In this document: positions 1-8,718 of the stretch, in pieces | How the letters are laid out: every line of letters begins with the position of its first letter | Position numbering within the stretch: position 1 is the stretch's first letter | Source of the DNA: Rhodospirillaceae bacterium | Lineage (GTDB): Bacteria > Pseudomonadota > Alphaproteobacteria > Reyranellales > Reyranellaceae | Assembly (NCBI GenBank): GCA_009772935.1 | Contig: WOUR01000011.1 | Location: 1-64,000 of the forward strand | Direction: 5' to 3' | Length of the DNA: 64,000 bases | Program-made: the position numbers and the translations under genes | The notes under the pieces: generated by a model | Databases searched by the model: none | What the model was told of the DNA's origin: nothing | The model's input: the letters and a program-made list of their open reading frames with translations, nothing else

Positions 1-1
1 C

Positions 2-94
2 GACGCCACCTCGGTCTACTTCCGCTACGAGGGCGACATCTCCAGCCAGGATTCCAACCAGGCCCTCACCGCCGGATTCCGCATGACCTGGTAG
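2..94 (+). CDS. C-terminal end of an autotransporter or outer-membrane beta-barrel protein (5' truncated by window)
   Basis: An open frame enters from the left edge and ends at TAG (92-94), leaving 30 residues. They alternate polar and hydrophobic residues as a final beta-strand does, and finish ALTAGFRMTW. A C-terminal aromatic residue preceded by alternating hydrophobics is the usual barrel-assembly signature of outer-membrane proteins, and this ending is common in autotransporter beta-domains. The passenger domain is outside the window, so no function can be given. Confidence 0.6.
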   Translation, partial: DATSVYFRYEGDISSQDSNQALTAGFRMTW

Positions 95-119
95 GCGAGT
101 GGGCGGTCCGCCTTCCCAG

Positions 120-878
120 CTATAGGGGCGCAAGCGCCTGCCGCAGCGGACCGCTTGGAACTTGCATGAGGCCGTCGAACGGTTGTCCCAGTTCGATAAT
201 GAGATAGATTGCGCTGGCAGCCGACAACGCGCAGAAGAACAGGACGCTCAGCATCGTCGCATTGGCGTCCGACGACATGGCGAAGGTGCAGAAAATAAAG
301 CAGAGCCACAGCACAAGCACGAACACGAACGGCTTGGCGAGAGAGTCGGATGGATGTGCATAGAGGGTGAGTTGAATCTGCGCCAGCGAGTTGCTGACGG
401 TCGAGGCCCGCGCCTGAAGCGAAGTCTGCAGCGAATCGCTCTGCACGAGATGGCGAAGCTTCGCGATGACCTCGGCTTCGGTTGCAGAAGCCTGCTCCGG
501 GGTCAGGACCGTGCCCTGGTCGTCACGCCAGATCGCATTCACCATGGCGGAGACGTCCCGGCGCAGGGCCTGCCGCAGCGCCACGCCTTGGTCACCGTAG
601 TCCCTGAGCAGCCGATCTAGCTCGATGACATTGGCCGTGAGCTGGCCGACTTGGCCATGAGTCGTCTCGTACGAGGCGCGGGTCGCGGCGAAGAGAAGCG
701 CCGTAACCAGCGCCGCCATGGTGGCGACCAGGGCCGTCGCCAGCTTGATGACATCCTTGGAATCGCCGCTCAAATGTGTTTCGGGCAACTTTCGGCGAAG
801 ACGGACACCGGCGGCGGTACTGATCAGTATCAGTCCGAGAACGATCAACGCGCTTTCGACGGCACTCAACCCATCCAC
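120..878 (-). CDS. DUF4239 (bestrophin-like domain) membrane protein
   Basis: This 252-residue protein has two N-terminal hydrophobic segments (about 8-26 and 44-64), a polar, probably coiled middle (about 70-170) and two closely spaced hydrophobic segments near the C-terminus (about 183-230). A GDSKDVIKL motif follows the first segment. This layout matches DUF4239 proteins, whose function is not established. A clear paralogue lies at 37293-38039 with the same GDSKDVIKL, IWRD and PSDS landmarks. It is convergent with the truncated gene to the left and divergent from the permease at 917. Confidence 0.75.
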   Translation of the reverse strand: MDGLSAVESALIVLGLILISTAAGVRLRRKLPETHLSGDSKDVIKLATALVATMAALVTALLFAATRASYETTHGQVGQLTANVIELDRLLRDYGDQGVALRQALRRDVSAMVNAIWRDDQGTVLTPEQASATEAEVIAKLRHLVQSDSLQTSLQARASTVSNSLAQIQLTLYAHPSDSLAKPFVFVLVLWLCFIFCTFAMSSDANATMLSVLFFCALSAASAIYLIIELGQPFDGLMQVPSGPLRQALAPL

Positions 879-916
879 CTCGTGCGGATCCGACCTTCGC
901 CGGTAACATAAGTGAA

Positions 917-2416
917 ATGGGTCTATCGCGAATGCCTTACCAGACTGTTACAGCCGACTACTTCGCCCGACGCGGGCTGCGCCGCTATGCCGGCGTCTTC
1001 TCGCTCTGGGCCCTGGGTGTCGGAGCGGTCGTTTCGGGTCACTATTCCGGCTGGAACCTCGGCCTGCTGGCCGGCGGCTGGGGTGGTTACGCGCTGGCCG
1101 CCTGCTTCATCGCCATCATGTATCTCGGCCTGGTCTTCTGCATCGCCGAGATGGCGTCCGCCCTGCCCCACACCGGCGGTGCCTATTCCTTCGCCCGCGC
1201 CTCGATGGGCCCGTGGGGCGGCTTCGTCACCGGACTCTGCGAGAACGTCGAATATGTGCTGACGCCGGCGGTCATCGTGTCCTTCCTGGCGACCTATCTC
1301 GCCGCGGTGTTCGAGACGCCTCCCGCGTGGCTGCCGGCCTACTGGGTGGCCGGGTATGCGGTATTCGCCGCGCTGAATGTCCGGGGCGTCGAACTCTCCT
1401 TCAAGGTGACCGTCCTCGTGACGCTTGCGTCCCTCGCGTGCCTCGCCGTGTTCTGGGTCTCGGCGTTCCCCGTTGCGGAGTTCGGGCGATACGCGCTCAA
1501 CATCGGCGCCGGCCCCGACGGCAAGCCGGTCGAGCTGGCGCACGGCGGCGGCCCGCTGCTGCCGTTCGGGCTGCACGGCGCGCTGGCGGCGCTCCCCTTC
1601 GCCGTCTGGCTGTTCCTCGCCATCGAGCAGCTTCCCCTCGCAGCCGAGGAATCGATGGAACCGTCGCGCGACATCCCGCGTGGCATCGTGGCCGGGTTGC
1701 TGACGCTCTTCGTGTCGGCGGGTCTCATCGTCTGGCTCAACCCGTCGGTGGCCCCGGGCAGCTTCCAGCTGGCCAGTTCGGGCGAACCGCTGCTCGACGG
1801 CTTCCGCGCCACGTTTGGCGGCGGGTTGGCGAAGGCGCTGGCGCTGGTCGCCTGCACCGGCCTGGTCGCCAGCTTCCACACCATCCTCTTTGCCAAGGGC
1901 CGGCAGATCTACTCCCTGTCGCGCGCGGGCTATTTCCCGCGCTTCCTGTCAATCACCCATCCGCGCCACAAGACGCCCCATGTGGCCCTTCTGGCCGGGT
2001 CGGCCGTGGCCCTGGCAATCATGTTCGCGCTATGGTTCGGCATGGGCGCCGAGCGGGGCGCCGCTGTCATCCAGGGCATGCTGCTCAATATGGCGGTCGC
2101 CGGCGCCATGCTCTCCTACCTGCTGCAGGCCGTGAGCTTTCTCGTGCTGCGCGCGCGGTTGCCGGCCCTTGTGCGGCCCTATCGTTCCCCGATGGGCGTG
2201 GCGGGCGCAATGGTCACCATCGTGATCGCCGCCGTCACGCTGGTCCATCAGCTGCTCGATCCGGTGTTCGTGTCCGGGGTGCTGGGCGTCGGCGCGTGGT
2301 TCGCCGTGGGGATCGCCTGGTTCGCGCTCGTCGGGCGACACCGGCTGGTCCTTTCGCCGGAAGAAGCGTTCGCGCTGAAGGCCCGCGAGACGACCGGTCG
2401 ATCAGTCGCCGACTGA
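917..2416 (+). CDS. APC-superfamily amino acid/amine permease, ethanolamine permease-like
   Basis: A 499-residue polytopic inner-membrane protein with about 12 hydrophobic segments. The first segment has the pattern WALGVGAVVSGHYSGWNLG, very like the corresponding helix of ethanolamine permeases (Eat family, APC superfamily). The EESMEPSRDIPRGI loop is also typical of APC proteins. Substrate by homology is ethanolamine or a related amine. No ethanolamine ammonia-lyase gene lies nearby, so the substrate is open. An alternative start is the ATG at 932. The last 15 bases overlap the convergent peptidase gene. Confidence 0.8.
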   Translation: MGLSRMPYQTVTADYFARRGLRRYAGVFSLWALGVGAVVSGHYSGWNLGLLAGGWGGYALAACFIAIMYLGLVFCIAEMASALPHTGGAYSFARASMGPWGGFVTGLCENVEYVLTPAVIVSFLATYLAAVFETPPAWLPAYWVAGYAVFAALNVRGVELSFKVTVLVTLASLACLAVFWVSAFPVAEFGRYALNIGAGPDGKPVELAHGGGPLLPFGLHGALAALPFAVWLFLAIEQLPLAAEESMEPSRDIPRGIVAGLLTLFVSAGLIVWLNPSVAPGSFQLASSGEPLLDGFRATFGGGLAKALALVACTGLVASFHTILFAKGRQIYSLSRAGYFPRFLSITHPRHKTPHVALLAGSAVALAIMFALWFGMGAERGAAVIQGMLLNMAVAGAMLSYLLQAVSFLVLRARLPALVRPYRSPMGVAGAMVTIVIAAVTLVHQLLDPVFVSGVLGVGAWFAVGIAWFALVGRHRLVLSPEEAFALKARETTGRSVAD

Positions 2417-3880
2417 AACGGCCGGCGGCCTGGCCTCGCGTTCGCGCTCGACGAGGCTGGCGGCCACCTGCTTGCGGAATCGCTCGAATTCGGGACCACG
2501 CAGCTGCGCGCGCTTCAGCTCGGGGTGGGTGATCGGGTTGACCGGCTTGCCGTCGACCTGAAGTTCGAAATGAAGATGCGCGCCGGTCGAACGTCCGGTG
2601 CTGCCGACGTAACCGATCACGTCGCCGCGTGACACCATCTTGCCCGGCTGGAGACCGGCCGCGAAAGCGGAGAGGTGGCCATAGACCGAGGCCAGCTTGC
2701 CGCCATGCTCGATGCGGATCCAGTTGCCGTAACGGCCGTTCGGCGCGGCTCCGACGACGAGGCCGTCGGCCGCCGCGACGACCGGCGTGCCAGCCGGCGC
2801 CACGAGGTCGACCCCTTCATGCATGAACAGCGAGCGCGACGACGAGGGTCGGGCCGACAGCGCATAGGCCGGCGGCGCCCGGAAGCCGCCATAGGAGGAG
2901 CTGCCATAGCCGGAAGCACCCGGCGATGCGGCAAAGCCTGCTCCGATGCCGGAGCGAGGCATGTCGGTGGCGCCTCCCGTCGGCAGGCCGGGCGGGAGAC
3001 CCGGCGGACGATTCGGGCCGCCGGCGCCCTGGGGCTTCCCGCCGTAGGGTGGCGGCGGCTGGTCGAACGGATCGGCACGCAGGCCGAAGCCCGACGAGAT
3101 CGAAACGGTGTCGAGCGGCAGCCGGAACGACGGCGGCATCGCGGCCTGCCCGCTCGCCATCCAGAAGCGCTCGGTATTGTCGCGCGTGCGAAAGCGATGG
3201 ATCGCCATCACGCCCTTGGGCGTCCGCAGCTCCATCCACAGCACACGGCCGACGTCGAGCGGCGCACCCGCCTGAGTGAAGGTCTGCTGGTAGCGGACAT
3301 AGAACCTGTCCCCGTCGCGCATCTCCTTCTTGAGATCGACCGACATGGCCATTGCCTGCATGGCTTCGAGCATGGCCGGCGCGGGAACGCCGGCGGCGAC
3401 CGCGGAGGCTTCGAGCGAACCGCCCGCAATCACGCCCGCGACGCCCAGCTGGCGCGCATATGGCAGGTACGCCTGCAGGCGTTCGTCATCCAGGCCGTCG
3501 TCCAGCATCCTGTCTTCGACACTTCGGCCATGGGCCAACACGGCTTCAGGGACCGGCCCGTGCGCGACCGGCGGCGGAACGTTGTCTGCGATCGCGATGA
3601 GCGGCTGGGGCGGCGTGATCTCGATGGCAACGCTCCGCTCGAGAAGCCTGTCGATCGACGCGAGTTCCATGAAATGAAGATGGTCGCCAAGACCAGCCGT
3701 GGCCGAGGGCTGATCGTGCAGCGGCGGCAAGTCCACCCCCAGCAGCCGAAGTTCGGCCATGAGGCCGGCATCCCTCGTATGCGCCTGTTCGCCCCACGGC
3801 AGATCGCGCGCGATGCCCTGGGACATCCCGGCGAAAAGCAATGAGGCGGCAAAAGCCGCAGCGACCGAGGGTCGGTTCAT
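2402..3880 (-). CDS. Secreted M23-family metallopeptidase with a low-complexity insertion in the catalytic domain
   Basis: 492 residues with an N-terminal signal peptide (about 1-24). The C-terminal LytM/M23 domain shows zinc ligands H354 and D358 (HEGVD) and H437 (HLHFE), plus YGHLS near 400. Family members act as cell-wall endopeptidases or as amidase activators; all zinc ligands are present, so it may be active. Residues about 273-350, between SSGFGLRADPF and HEGVD, are a Gly/Pro/Ser/Tyr-rich stretch much longer than the short loop usual here. The 3' end overlaps the convergent permease gene by 15 bases. Start taken at the ATG preceding the signal peptide. Confidence 0.85.
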   Translation of the reverse strand: MNRPSVAAAFAASLLFAGMSQGIARDLPWGEQAHTRDAGLMAELRLLGVDLPPLHDQPSATAGLGDHLHFMELASIDRLLERSVAIEITPPQPLIAIADNVPPPVAHGPVPEAVLAHGRSVEDRMLDDGLDDERLQAYLPYARQLGVAGVIAGGSLEASAVAAGVPAPAMLEAMQAMAMSVDLKKEMRDGDRFYVRYQQTFTQAGAPLDVGRVLWMELRTPKGVMAIHRFRTRDNTERFWMASGQAAMPPSFRLPLDTVSISSGFGLRADPFDQPPPPYGGKPQGAGGPNRPPGLPPGLPTGGATDMPRSGIGAGFAASPGASGYGSSSYGGFRAPPAYALSARPSSSRSLFMHEGVDLVAPAGTPVVAAADGLVVGAAPNGRYGNWIRIEHGGKLASVYGHLSAFAAGLQPGKMVSRGDVIGYVGSTGRSTGAHLHFELQVDGKPVNPITHPELKRAQLRGPEFERFRKQVAASLVEREREARPPAVSVGD

Positions 3881-3942
3881 TCAGTCCTTCTTATAGGGCC
3901 GACGTCGGGGCATCGCTCGTGACCGCCGCGTGGTCGCGCAGA

Positions 3943-4461
3943 CTACCGCACCTTCGGGGCCGGTTTCCATGCCCGAACGCGCCTTTCCGCCTCGGCGATT
4001 TGCGCAGGGTTCATGCGAGCCGCGAGGGTCGCCAGGTCCTTTCGGGCCTGGTCGAGCCGGTCTTGGTTCTTCGCCGTGTACCGGTCGATGGAGAGCCTTA
4101 TCCACTTGTAGGCCTCGATGTCGTCGCGTGGCGGGATGCCCTCGCCGAACCCCAGCATGAAGCCGATATTGTTCTGCGCGCGCGCGTAGCCCTGCTGGGC
4201 AGCGGCAAGGTAGAGCCTGGCCGCTTCGTTCAGGTTGCGCGGCACGCCCTCCCCGCTCCAGTACATGGCGCCAAGCAGGGTCTGCGCCTCGGCCTCGCCC
4301 TTGCCGGCCCACACTTTCCAGATGCGGACGGCGGTCGCCATGTCCTTGCGTTCATAGGCGCCCGCGGCCTGGCGCATCTGGTCTTCGTAGGATTGCGCCG
4401 TCGCGGGTGTCGCCAGGGCCGCGACGAGGAGCACGAGCAGTGCCGACAGGAGCGATTTCAT
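3943..4461 (-). CDS. Secreted Sel1-like/TPR repeat protein
   Basis: About 172 residues. An upstream in-frame ATG at 4482 exists, but the ATG at 4461 gives a standard signal peptide (MKSLLSALLVLLVAALATPATAQ). The mature part carries Sel1-like repeats: AEAQTLLGAMYWSGEGVPRN followed by a repeat with ARAQNNIGFMLGFGEG. Such proteins are helical scaffolds for protein interaction in the periplasm. It lies between the M23 peptidase and the YihY gene on the same strand. Partner unknown. Confidence 0.75.
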   Translation of the reverse strand: MKSLLSALLVLLVAALATPATAQSYEDQMRQAAGAYERKDMATAVRIWKVWAGKGEAEAQTLLGAMYWSGEGVPRNLNEAARLYLAAAQQGYARAQNNIGFMLGFGEGIPPRDDIEAYKWIRLSIDRYTAKNQDRLDQARKDLATLAARMNPAQIAEAERRVRAWKPAPKVR

Positions 4462-4540
4462 GGCCAGAAGATATGGCTTCAAGTCAAACCCGCTGCAAGC
4501 GACGACGCGGACGCCCTGGTGGTCGCCTCGCCCTCACCTG

Positions 4541-5473
4541 CTAGCGCGCCGGGGCGGGATCGTCGCAGCGCGAGCCATAGACATGCGTCCACGCCCGCGT
4601 GAATTCTGCGCCCAGCAGGAAGATCAGGCTCGAGTAGAAGATCCAGAGCAGGAGCACGATGAGTGCGCCGGCGGCCCCGAAGCTCGAGGCTATGTCGGTC
4701 TGTCCGATGTAGAGTGCTATCAAATACTTGCCGCCCTCGAACAGTCCGGTGGCCATCAGGGCTCCGATCGCGACGTCGCGCCAGCGGATCGGGGTGTCGG
4801 GCAGCACCTTGTACATGATCGCGAACAGGCCCGAGATCAGGACGACGGAGATCACGAGATCGGTCGCCTGCACGGCAACCTCGGCGGCCGGAAACCTGTG
4901 CTTCAGGAAGTTTGCGAGCGCCGTCAGCGCCGCGCTGACGGCCAGCGAAACCATGAGCACGAACCCCAGCGTGATCACCAGGCCGAAGCTGGCGAGACGT
5001 GCCCGCAGCAGGCGCGACAGGGTCGAACGCTGCGACTTCGCCTTCCAGATTGCGTTCAGCGCGGACTGGACCTCGCCGAAGACGCCGCTGGCGGCGACGA
5101 AGATGGTGACCATGCCGACCACCGTGGCCACCAGGCCGGACATGCGGTCGCTGGCGCTGCGGATCATGGCCTGCGTGGCCTCCGCAGTGTCGCGGCCCAT
5201 CAGGCCGCTCAGCTGATCCACGATGGCGCCTTGTGCCGCCTCCGGGCCGAAGGCGAGGCCCGCGACGGCAATGACGAGAAGCAGGACGGGGGCCAGTGAG
5301 AAAAGCGTGAAATACGCAATCGACGCACCCCGGCTGAAGGCGTCGTCGTCGATGAACCCTTCGACGGTGTCGGTCAGAAGCCGCCTGATGCGGGAGGAGT
5401 AAGCGAGCCTGTCCATCGGCGGGAAACGCCGGCGGGTGAAATTCGCTCCCCCATCCGGACGCGTTTGTGACAT
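4541..5473 (-). CDS. YihY/BrkB (UPF0761) family inner-membrane protein
   Basis: 310 residues with about six hydrophobic segments after a soluble N-terminus. AFSRGASIAYFTLFSLAPVL is the characteristic first-helix motif of the YihY/BrkB family (formerly, and wrongly, called ribonuclease BN). The function of this family is not settled. Divergent from the binding-protein gene at 5518, leaving a 44-bp shared promoter region. The ATG at 5473 is the longest start; a second at about residue 20 is possible. Confidence 0.85.
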   Translation of the reverse strand: MSQTRPDGGANFTRRRFPPMDRLAYSSRIRRLLTDTVEGFIDDDAFSRGASIAYFTLFSLAPVLLLVIAVAGLAFGPEAAQGAIVDQLSGLMGRDTAEATQAMIRSASDRMSGLVATVVGMVTIFVAASGVFGEVQSALNAIWKAKSQRSTLSRLLRARLASFGLVITLGFVLMVSLAVSAALTALANFLKHRFPAAEVAVQATDLVISVVLISGLFAIMYKVLPDTPIRWRDVAIGALMATGLFEGGKYLIALYIGQTDIASSFGAAGALIVLLLWIFYSSLIFLLGAEFTRAWTHVYGSRCDDPAPAR

Positions 5474-5517
5474 GTTCCGCCCTTACCTTCCGGCCGCCGA
5501 CTGATCCAGGAACCTTC

Positions 5518-6486
5518 ATGATCCCTTCCCGCCGAATGGTAGTCGCCGCCGCCCTGGCCTCGCTGTTTCCGGCGCCGGCGATCGCACAGCCCGTCCCCGA
5601 CGTCTCCCAGAAGGTCGAGATCCTGCTCGACTGGAAGGCGCTGCCGACCTTTGCTGGGTTCTACCTGGCCCGGGAGATGGGCGCCTTCGAGCGCCGCGGA
5701 CTCGAGGTCACCTTCGCGGAGACCCAGGGCGCGATCTCATCGGCGGAGATGATCGGCGTGGGCACGCCATACTGGATCGGCTCGTCGAGCGGCATCGCTA
5801 CTGCCATCGGCCGTTCCAAGGGACAGCCCATCAAGAGCCTTGCCGTCTACTATGCGAAGACTCCGACCGTGATCTATACCCGCGGCGAGGACCGCATCGC
5901 CCACCCGCGCGATCTCTACGGCAAGACGCTGGGACTCGTGCCGGGCAGCATCACCAACGAGGAATTCCGCGCCCTGATCGCCGCCAACAGGCTCGACCGC
6001 AGCAGGATCAAGGAGATCACGGTCGGCTGGAGTGCCTATGACCTGGTCGAGAAGAAAGTCGACGCGCTGATCGACTATGACGAGATGGCGCCGTCCATGC
6101 TGATCGCCGAGGGACGCCGCATCACCATGATCCGCCTGAGCGATTTCGGCGTGAAGGCCTACAGCCTCAACCTCATCGTCAACGACGATGCCTGGGCCGA
6201 TCCGGTCAGGCGCGAGATCGCCAGGAACGTCCAGGAGGCCGTACAGGAAGGCTACAACATGGTGAGGGAGCGACCGGCCGACGCTGCGTCGCATTTCTCC
6301 CGACTCTTCCCACGGCTCGCGCCGCGTTACGTCGACCGCAGCACGGCAACGGTCTCCCAGCAGCTCTCGGGCCCGCCCACCGGCCAGCAGACCCGCGCCG
6401 GCTGGGAAGCGACGATAAGCACGCTGGAAGCGCTGGGACTGCTTGCCAAGCCGATCACCGTCGACGAGGTGGCAATACTCGACTGA
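5518..6486 (+). CDS. NMT1/ThiY-like ABC transporter substrate-binding protein (orphan)
   Basis: 322 residues. The ATG at 5518 is preferred to an in-frame start at 5467 because it opens directly into a signal peptide ending AIAQP. The mature protein begins VEILLDWKALPTFAGFYLAREMGAFERRGL, the typical opening of NMT1/THI5-like periplasmic receptors for pyrimidine, sulfonate or riboflavin precursors. No permease or ATPase of this class is adjacent, so the partner must be elsewhere and the ligand is unknown. Confidence 0.8.
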   Translation: MIPSRRMVVAAALASLFPAPAIAQPVPDVSQKVEILLDWKALPTFAGFYLAREMGAFERRGLEVTFAETQGAISSAEMIGVGTPYWIGSSSGIATAIGRSKGQPIKSLAVYYAKTPTVIYTRGEDRIAHPRDLYGKTLGLVPGSITNEEFRALIAANRLDRSRIKEITVGWSAYDLVEKKVDALIDYDEMAPSMLIAEGRRITMIRLSDFGVKAYSLNLIVNDDAWADPVRREIARNVQEAVQEGYNMVRERPADAASHFSRLFPRLAPRYVDRSTATVSQQLSGPPTGQQTRAGWEATISTLEALGLLAKPITVDEVAILD

Positions 6487-6504
6487 GGATCGGAAGGGCC
6501 GGAC

Positions 6505-6957
6505 CTACCACCCCCAGAGCAGTCTCCGCGAGATCCAGCCTCGCAGCCCGCCGTCGCGTTGCACCTTGACCCAGCCGCTCTTGCGCTCGAGCGTCCTGAG
6601 TGCGTCGCCGTAGGAGACCTTGCCGAGAATCCGGCTGCTCGTGGTCGGCTGGCTGCGCACGTTGGCGGTCTTGACCTTCACGATGTGATACGGCGTGCTG
6701 CTGGTCAGCGTTCGCAGGATCCAGCCCTTGTCGTTCTCGAAATCCTGCACCTGTAGCCAGTCGCCTCGTCGTCCGACGACTTTCAAGGGGAAGCCTCTGC
6801 TCAGGATCCATTCGGCGGAATGGCGGGTTCCCGGACCGGACCGCAGATTCACTTCCTCCCGTGCCACGCTGACCATTTGCTGGGCGGAAGCCTGTGGCAT
6901 ATCCACCGCCAGCGTTCCCGCAAGAAGGACGATCAGGAAATATCGCGCGACGAGCAT
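6505..6957 (-). CDS. Secreted protein with two bacterial SH3 (SH3b) domains
   Basis: 150 residues from the ATG at 6957, which starts a signal peptide (LVARYFLIVLLAGTLAVDMPQASAQ). Two SH3b repeats follow: REEVNLRSGPGTRHSAEWIL with DWLQVQD and KGWI, then KTANVRSQPTTSSRILGKV with GWVKVQ and GWI. Such domains bind peptidoglycan or stabilise envelope enzymes. No catalytic domain is present. It lies downstream of the ABC permease on the same strand with an 81-bp gap. Confidence 0.8.
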   Translation of the reverse strand: MLVARYFLIVLLAGTLAVDMPQASAQQMVSVAREEVNLRSGPGTRHSAEWILSRGFPLKVVGRRGDWLQVQDFENDKGWILRTLTSSTPYHIVKVKTANVRSQPTTSSRILGKVSYGDALRTLERKSGWVKVQRDGGLRGWISRRLLWGW

Positions 6958-7038
6958 TCGTGGGATTTCCTTCCAGAGTGGAGGTGAGGTGCCGTTCGGG
7001 CGATTACGCCTTCTCATCGCCGGCTTCGCAAGCCGCCA

Positions 7039-8718
7039 TCAGGCCGGTCGACTCTGGGGCCGTGCATGAAGCCGATTGGCCGCGGCGATCACGACGGTGG
7101 TGATGGCGACCATCGTCAGGCTGAGCACCGCAATGGCGCCGACGTCGCCGCTCTCCTTCAGGTCGAAGATCAGCACCGACAGCACCTTCGTCTCCGACGT
7201 GAACAGGATCACCGCCGCGGACAGTTCGCGGATCGTCGCGACGAAGATGAAGCACCATGTCGCAATCACGGCCGACCGCAAGAGCGGCGCCGTGATGTCG
7301 GCCAATGTCCTGAGCCGGGTCGCCCCGAGCATGCGCCCGGCCTCCTCCAGTTCGGGATGCACGGCATGGAAGGCCGAGCCGAGCTGCTGATAGGCCGCCG
7401 GCAGTTCGATGGTGACGAAGGCGATCAGCAGGATCCACAGCGTGCCGTAGAGGGCGAGCGGCGGGCGCGTATAGGCGAGGAAAAGCCCGACACCCAGCAC
7501 GATGCCCGGGATCGCGAGCGGCGCGGTGGCGAGGAAGCCCAGCGCGCGATAGCCGCGCACCGCCTTGCGCGCGACGATGTACGCGATCATCAGCGCCAGC
7601 AGCGCGCCCAGGGTTGCCGAGGCCGTCGCCAGCAGGAACGTGTTCTTCAGCGCCGGCATGGTCGAGCTGAGCTCGAGGAAGGTGAACTTCACATTGTGCA
7701 GCGTGATCGTCTCGGGGCCGACGATGCGCGAGGCGACCCTCGAGAAGGCCGAGTTGAACAGCGCCGCGTAGGGCAGGAAGAGCGGCATGGCGAGGACGAA
7801 CAGCGCCAGCGCCACGGCCGGCACGCGTAGCAAGCCGAGGCGGATGGGCCGCGGCGCACCGTACTTGCCGCCCAGCACCGCATAGCCGCGCCGGCCGAGC
7901 GCCATCGCCTGGGCGCGCAGCAGAACCACCGTCAGCACCAGCAACGGCACCGAGGCCGCCGCCGCGAGTTCGGGCTTCGGCGGGAACTGGAACAGGCTCC
8001 AGATGCGCGTGGTGAGCGTATGGAATCCCGCCGGGATGGCCAGGATGGCGGGCGAGCCGAACAGGTTCAGCGCCTGCAGGAAGGCAACGAGCGCGCCCGC
8101 CAGCAGGGTCGGCAGCGCCAGCGGCACGGTGATCAGGCGCGCGGTCTGCCATGTCCTGGCGCCCAGCATCGAGGAGGCGTCTTCCAGTTCGCCGGGCATG
8201 CGGTCGAGCGCATTGGCGACCAGGATGAAGACGTAGGGGAACGTGTAGCAGGAAATCACGAAGATCAGCCCGCCGAGGCTGTAGATGTCGAACAAGGCCT
8301 CGTCGGGTGGCATGCCGCTGAGCAGCCGCCAGAGCTGGTTCAGCAGCCCCGAGTTGGGCGCCGCCAGCATTTCCCAGGCGATGGCCCCGACGAAGGGCGG
8401 CGTCACCAGCGAGGCCATGACCAGCATGCGGATCGTGCGGGCAAACGGCATGTCGGTTCGCGCCACCAGCCAGCCCAGCGGCGCCGCGACGAGGCAGCAG
8501 ATCGCGCTCACCGAGCAGGCGATGATCAGGGTGGTGATCAGGGGATCGACGAAGGTGGGATCGGTGAACAGCGCCACAAAGTTGGCGAGCGTGACCCCGC
8601 CATCCTTCGCCGTCAGACTCACGACCAGCAGCCAGCCCACCGGCAGCGCGATCATCGCCGCCAACAGGGCGGCGACGGCTGCGAGAACGGTCCGCGAGAG
8701 ATCGAAGCTGCGCGTCAT
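7039..8718 (-). CDS. Fused iron(III)-type ABC transporter permease (FbpB-like)
   Basis: 559 residues with about 12 membrane segments: two fused BPD_transp_1 permease halves, as in FbpB/SfuB iron permeases. Each half has an EAA-type loop that contacts the ATPase (LEDASSMLGARTWQTARL and LEEAGRMLGATRLRTLAD). Last gene of a four-gene minus-strand operon; its start overlaps the stop of the binding-protein gene (ATGA, 8715-8718). Substrate could be ferric iron, a polyamine or an organophosphonate; the sequence does not decide. Confidence 0.85.
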   Translation of the reverse strand: MTRSFDLSRTVLAAVAALLAAMIALPVGWLLVVSLTAKDGGVTLANFVALFTDPTFVDPLITTLIIACSVSAICCLVAAPLGWLVARTDMPFARTIRMLVMASLVTPPFVGAIAWEMLAAPNSGLLNQLWRLLSGMPPDEALFDIYSLGGLIFVISCYTFPYVFILVANALDRMPGELEDASSMLGARTWQTARLITVPLALPTLLAGALVAFLQALNLFGSPAILAIPAGFHTLTTRIWSLFQFPPKPELAAAASVPLLVLTVVLLRAQAMALGRRGYAVLGGKYGAPRPIRLGLLRVPAVALALFVLAMPLFLPYAALFNSAFSRVASRIVGPETITLHNVKFTFLELSSTMPALKNTFLLATASATLGALLALMIAYIVARKAVRGYRALGFLATAPLAIPGIVLGVGLFLAYTRPPLALYGTLWILLIAFVTIELPAAYQQLGSAFHAVHPELEEAGRMLGATRLRTLADITAPLLRSAVIATWCFIFVATIRELSAAVILFTSETKVLSVLIFDLKESGDVGAIAVLSLTMVAITTVVIAAANRLHARPQSRPA

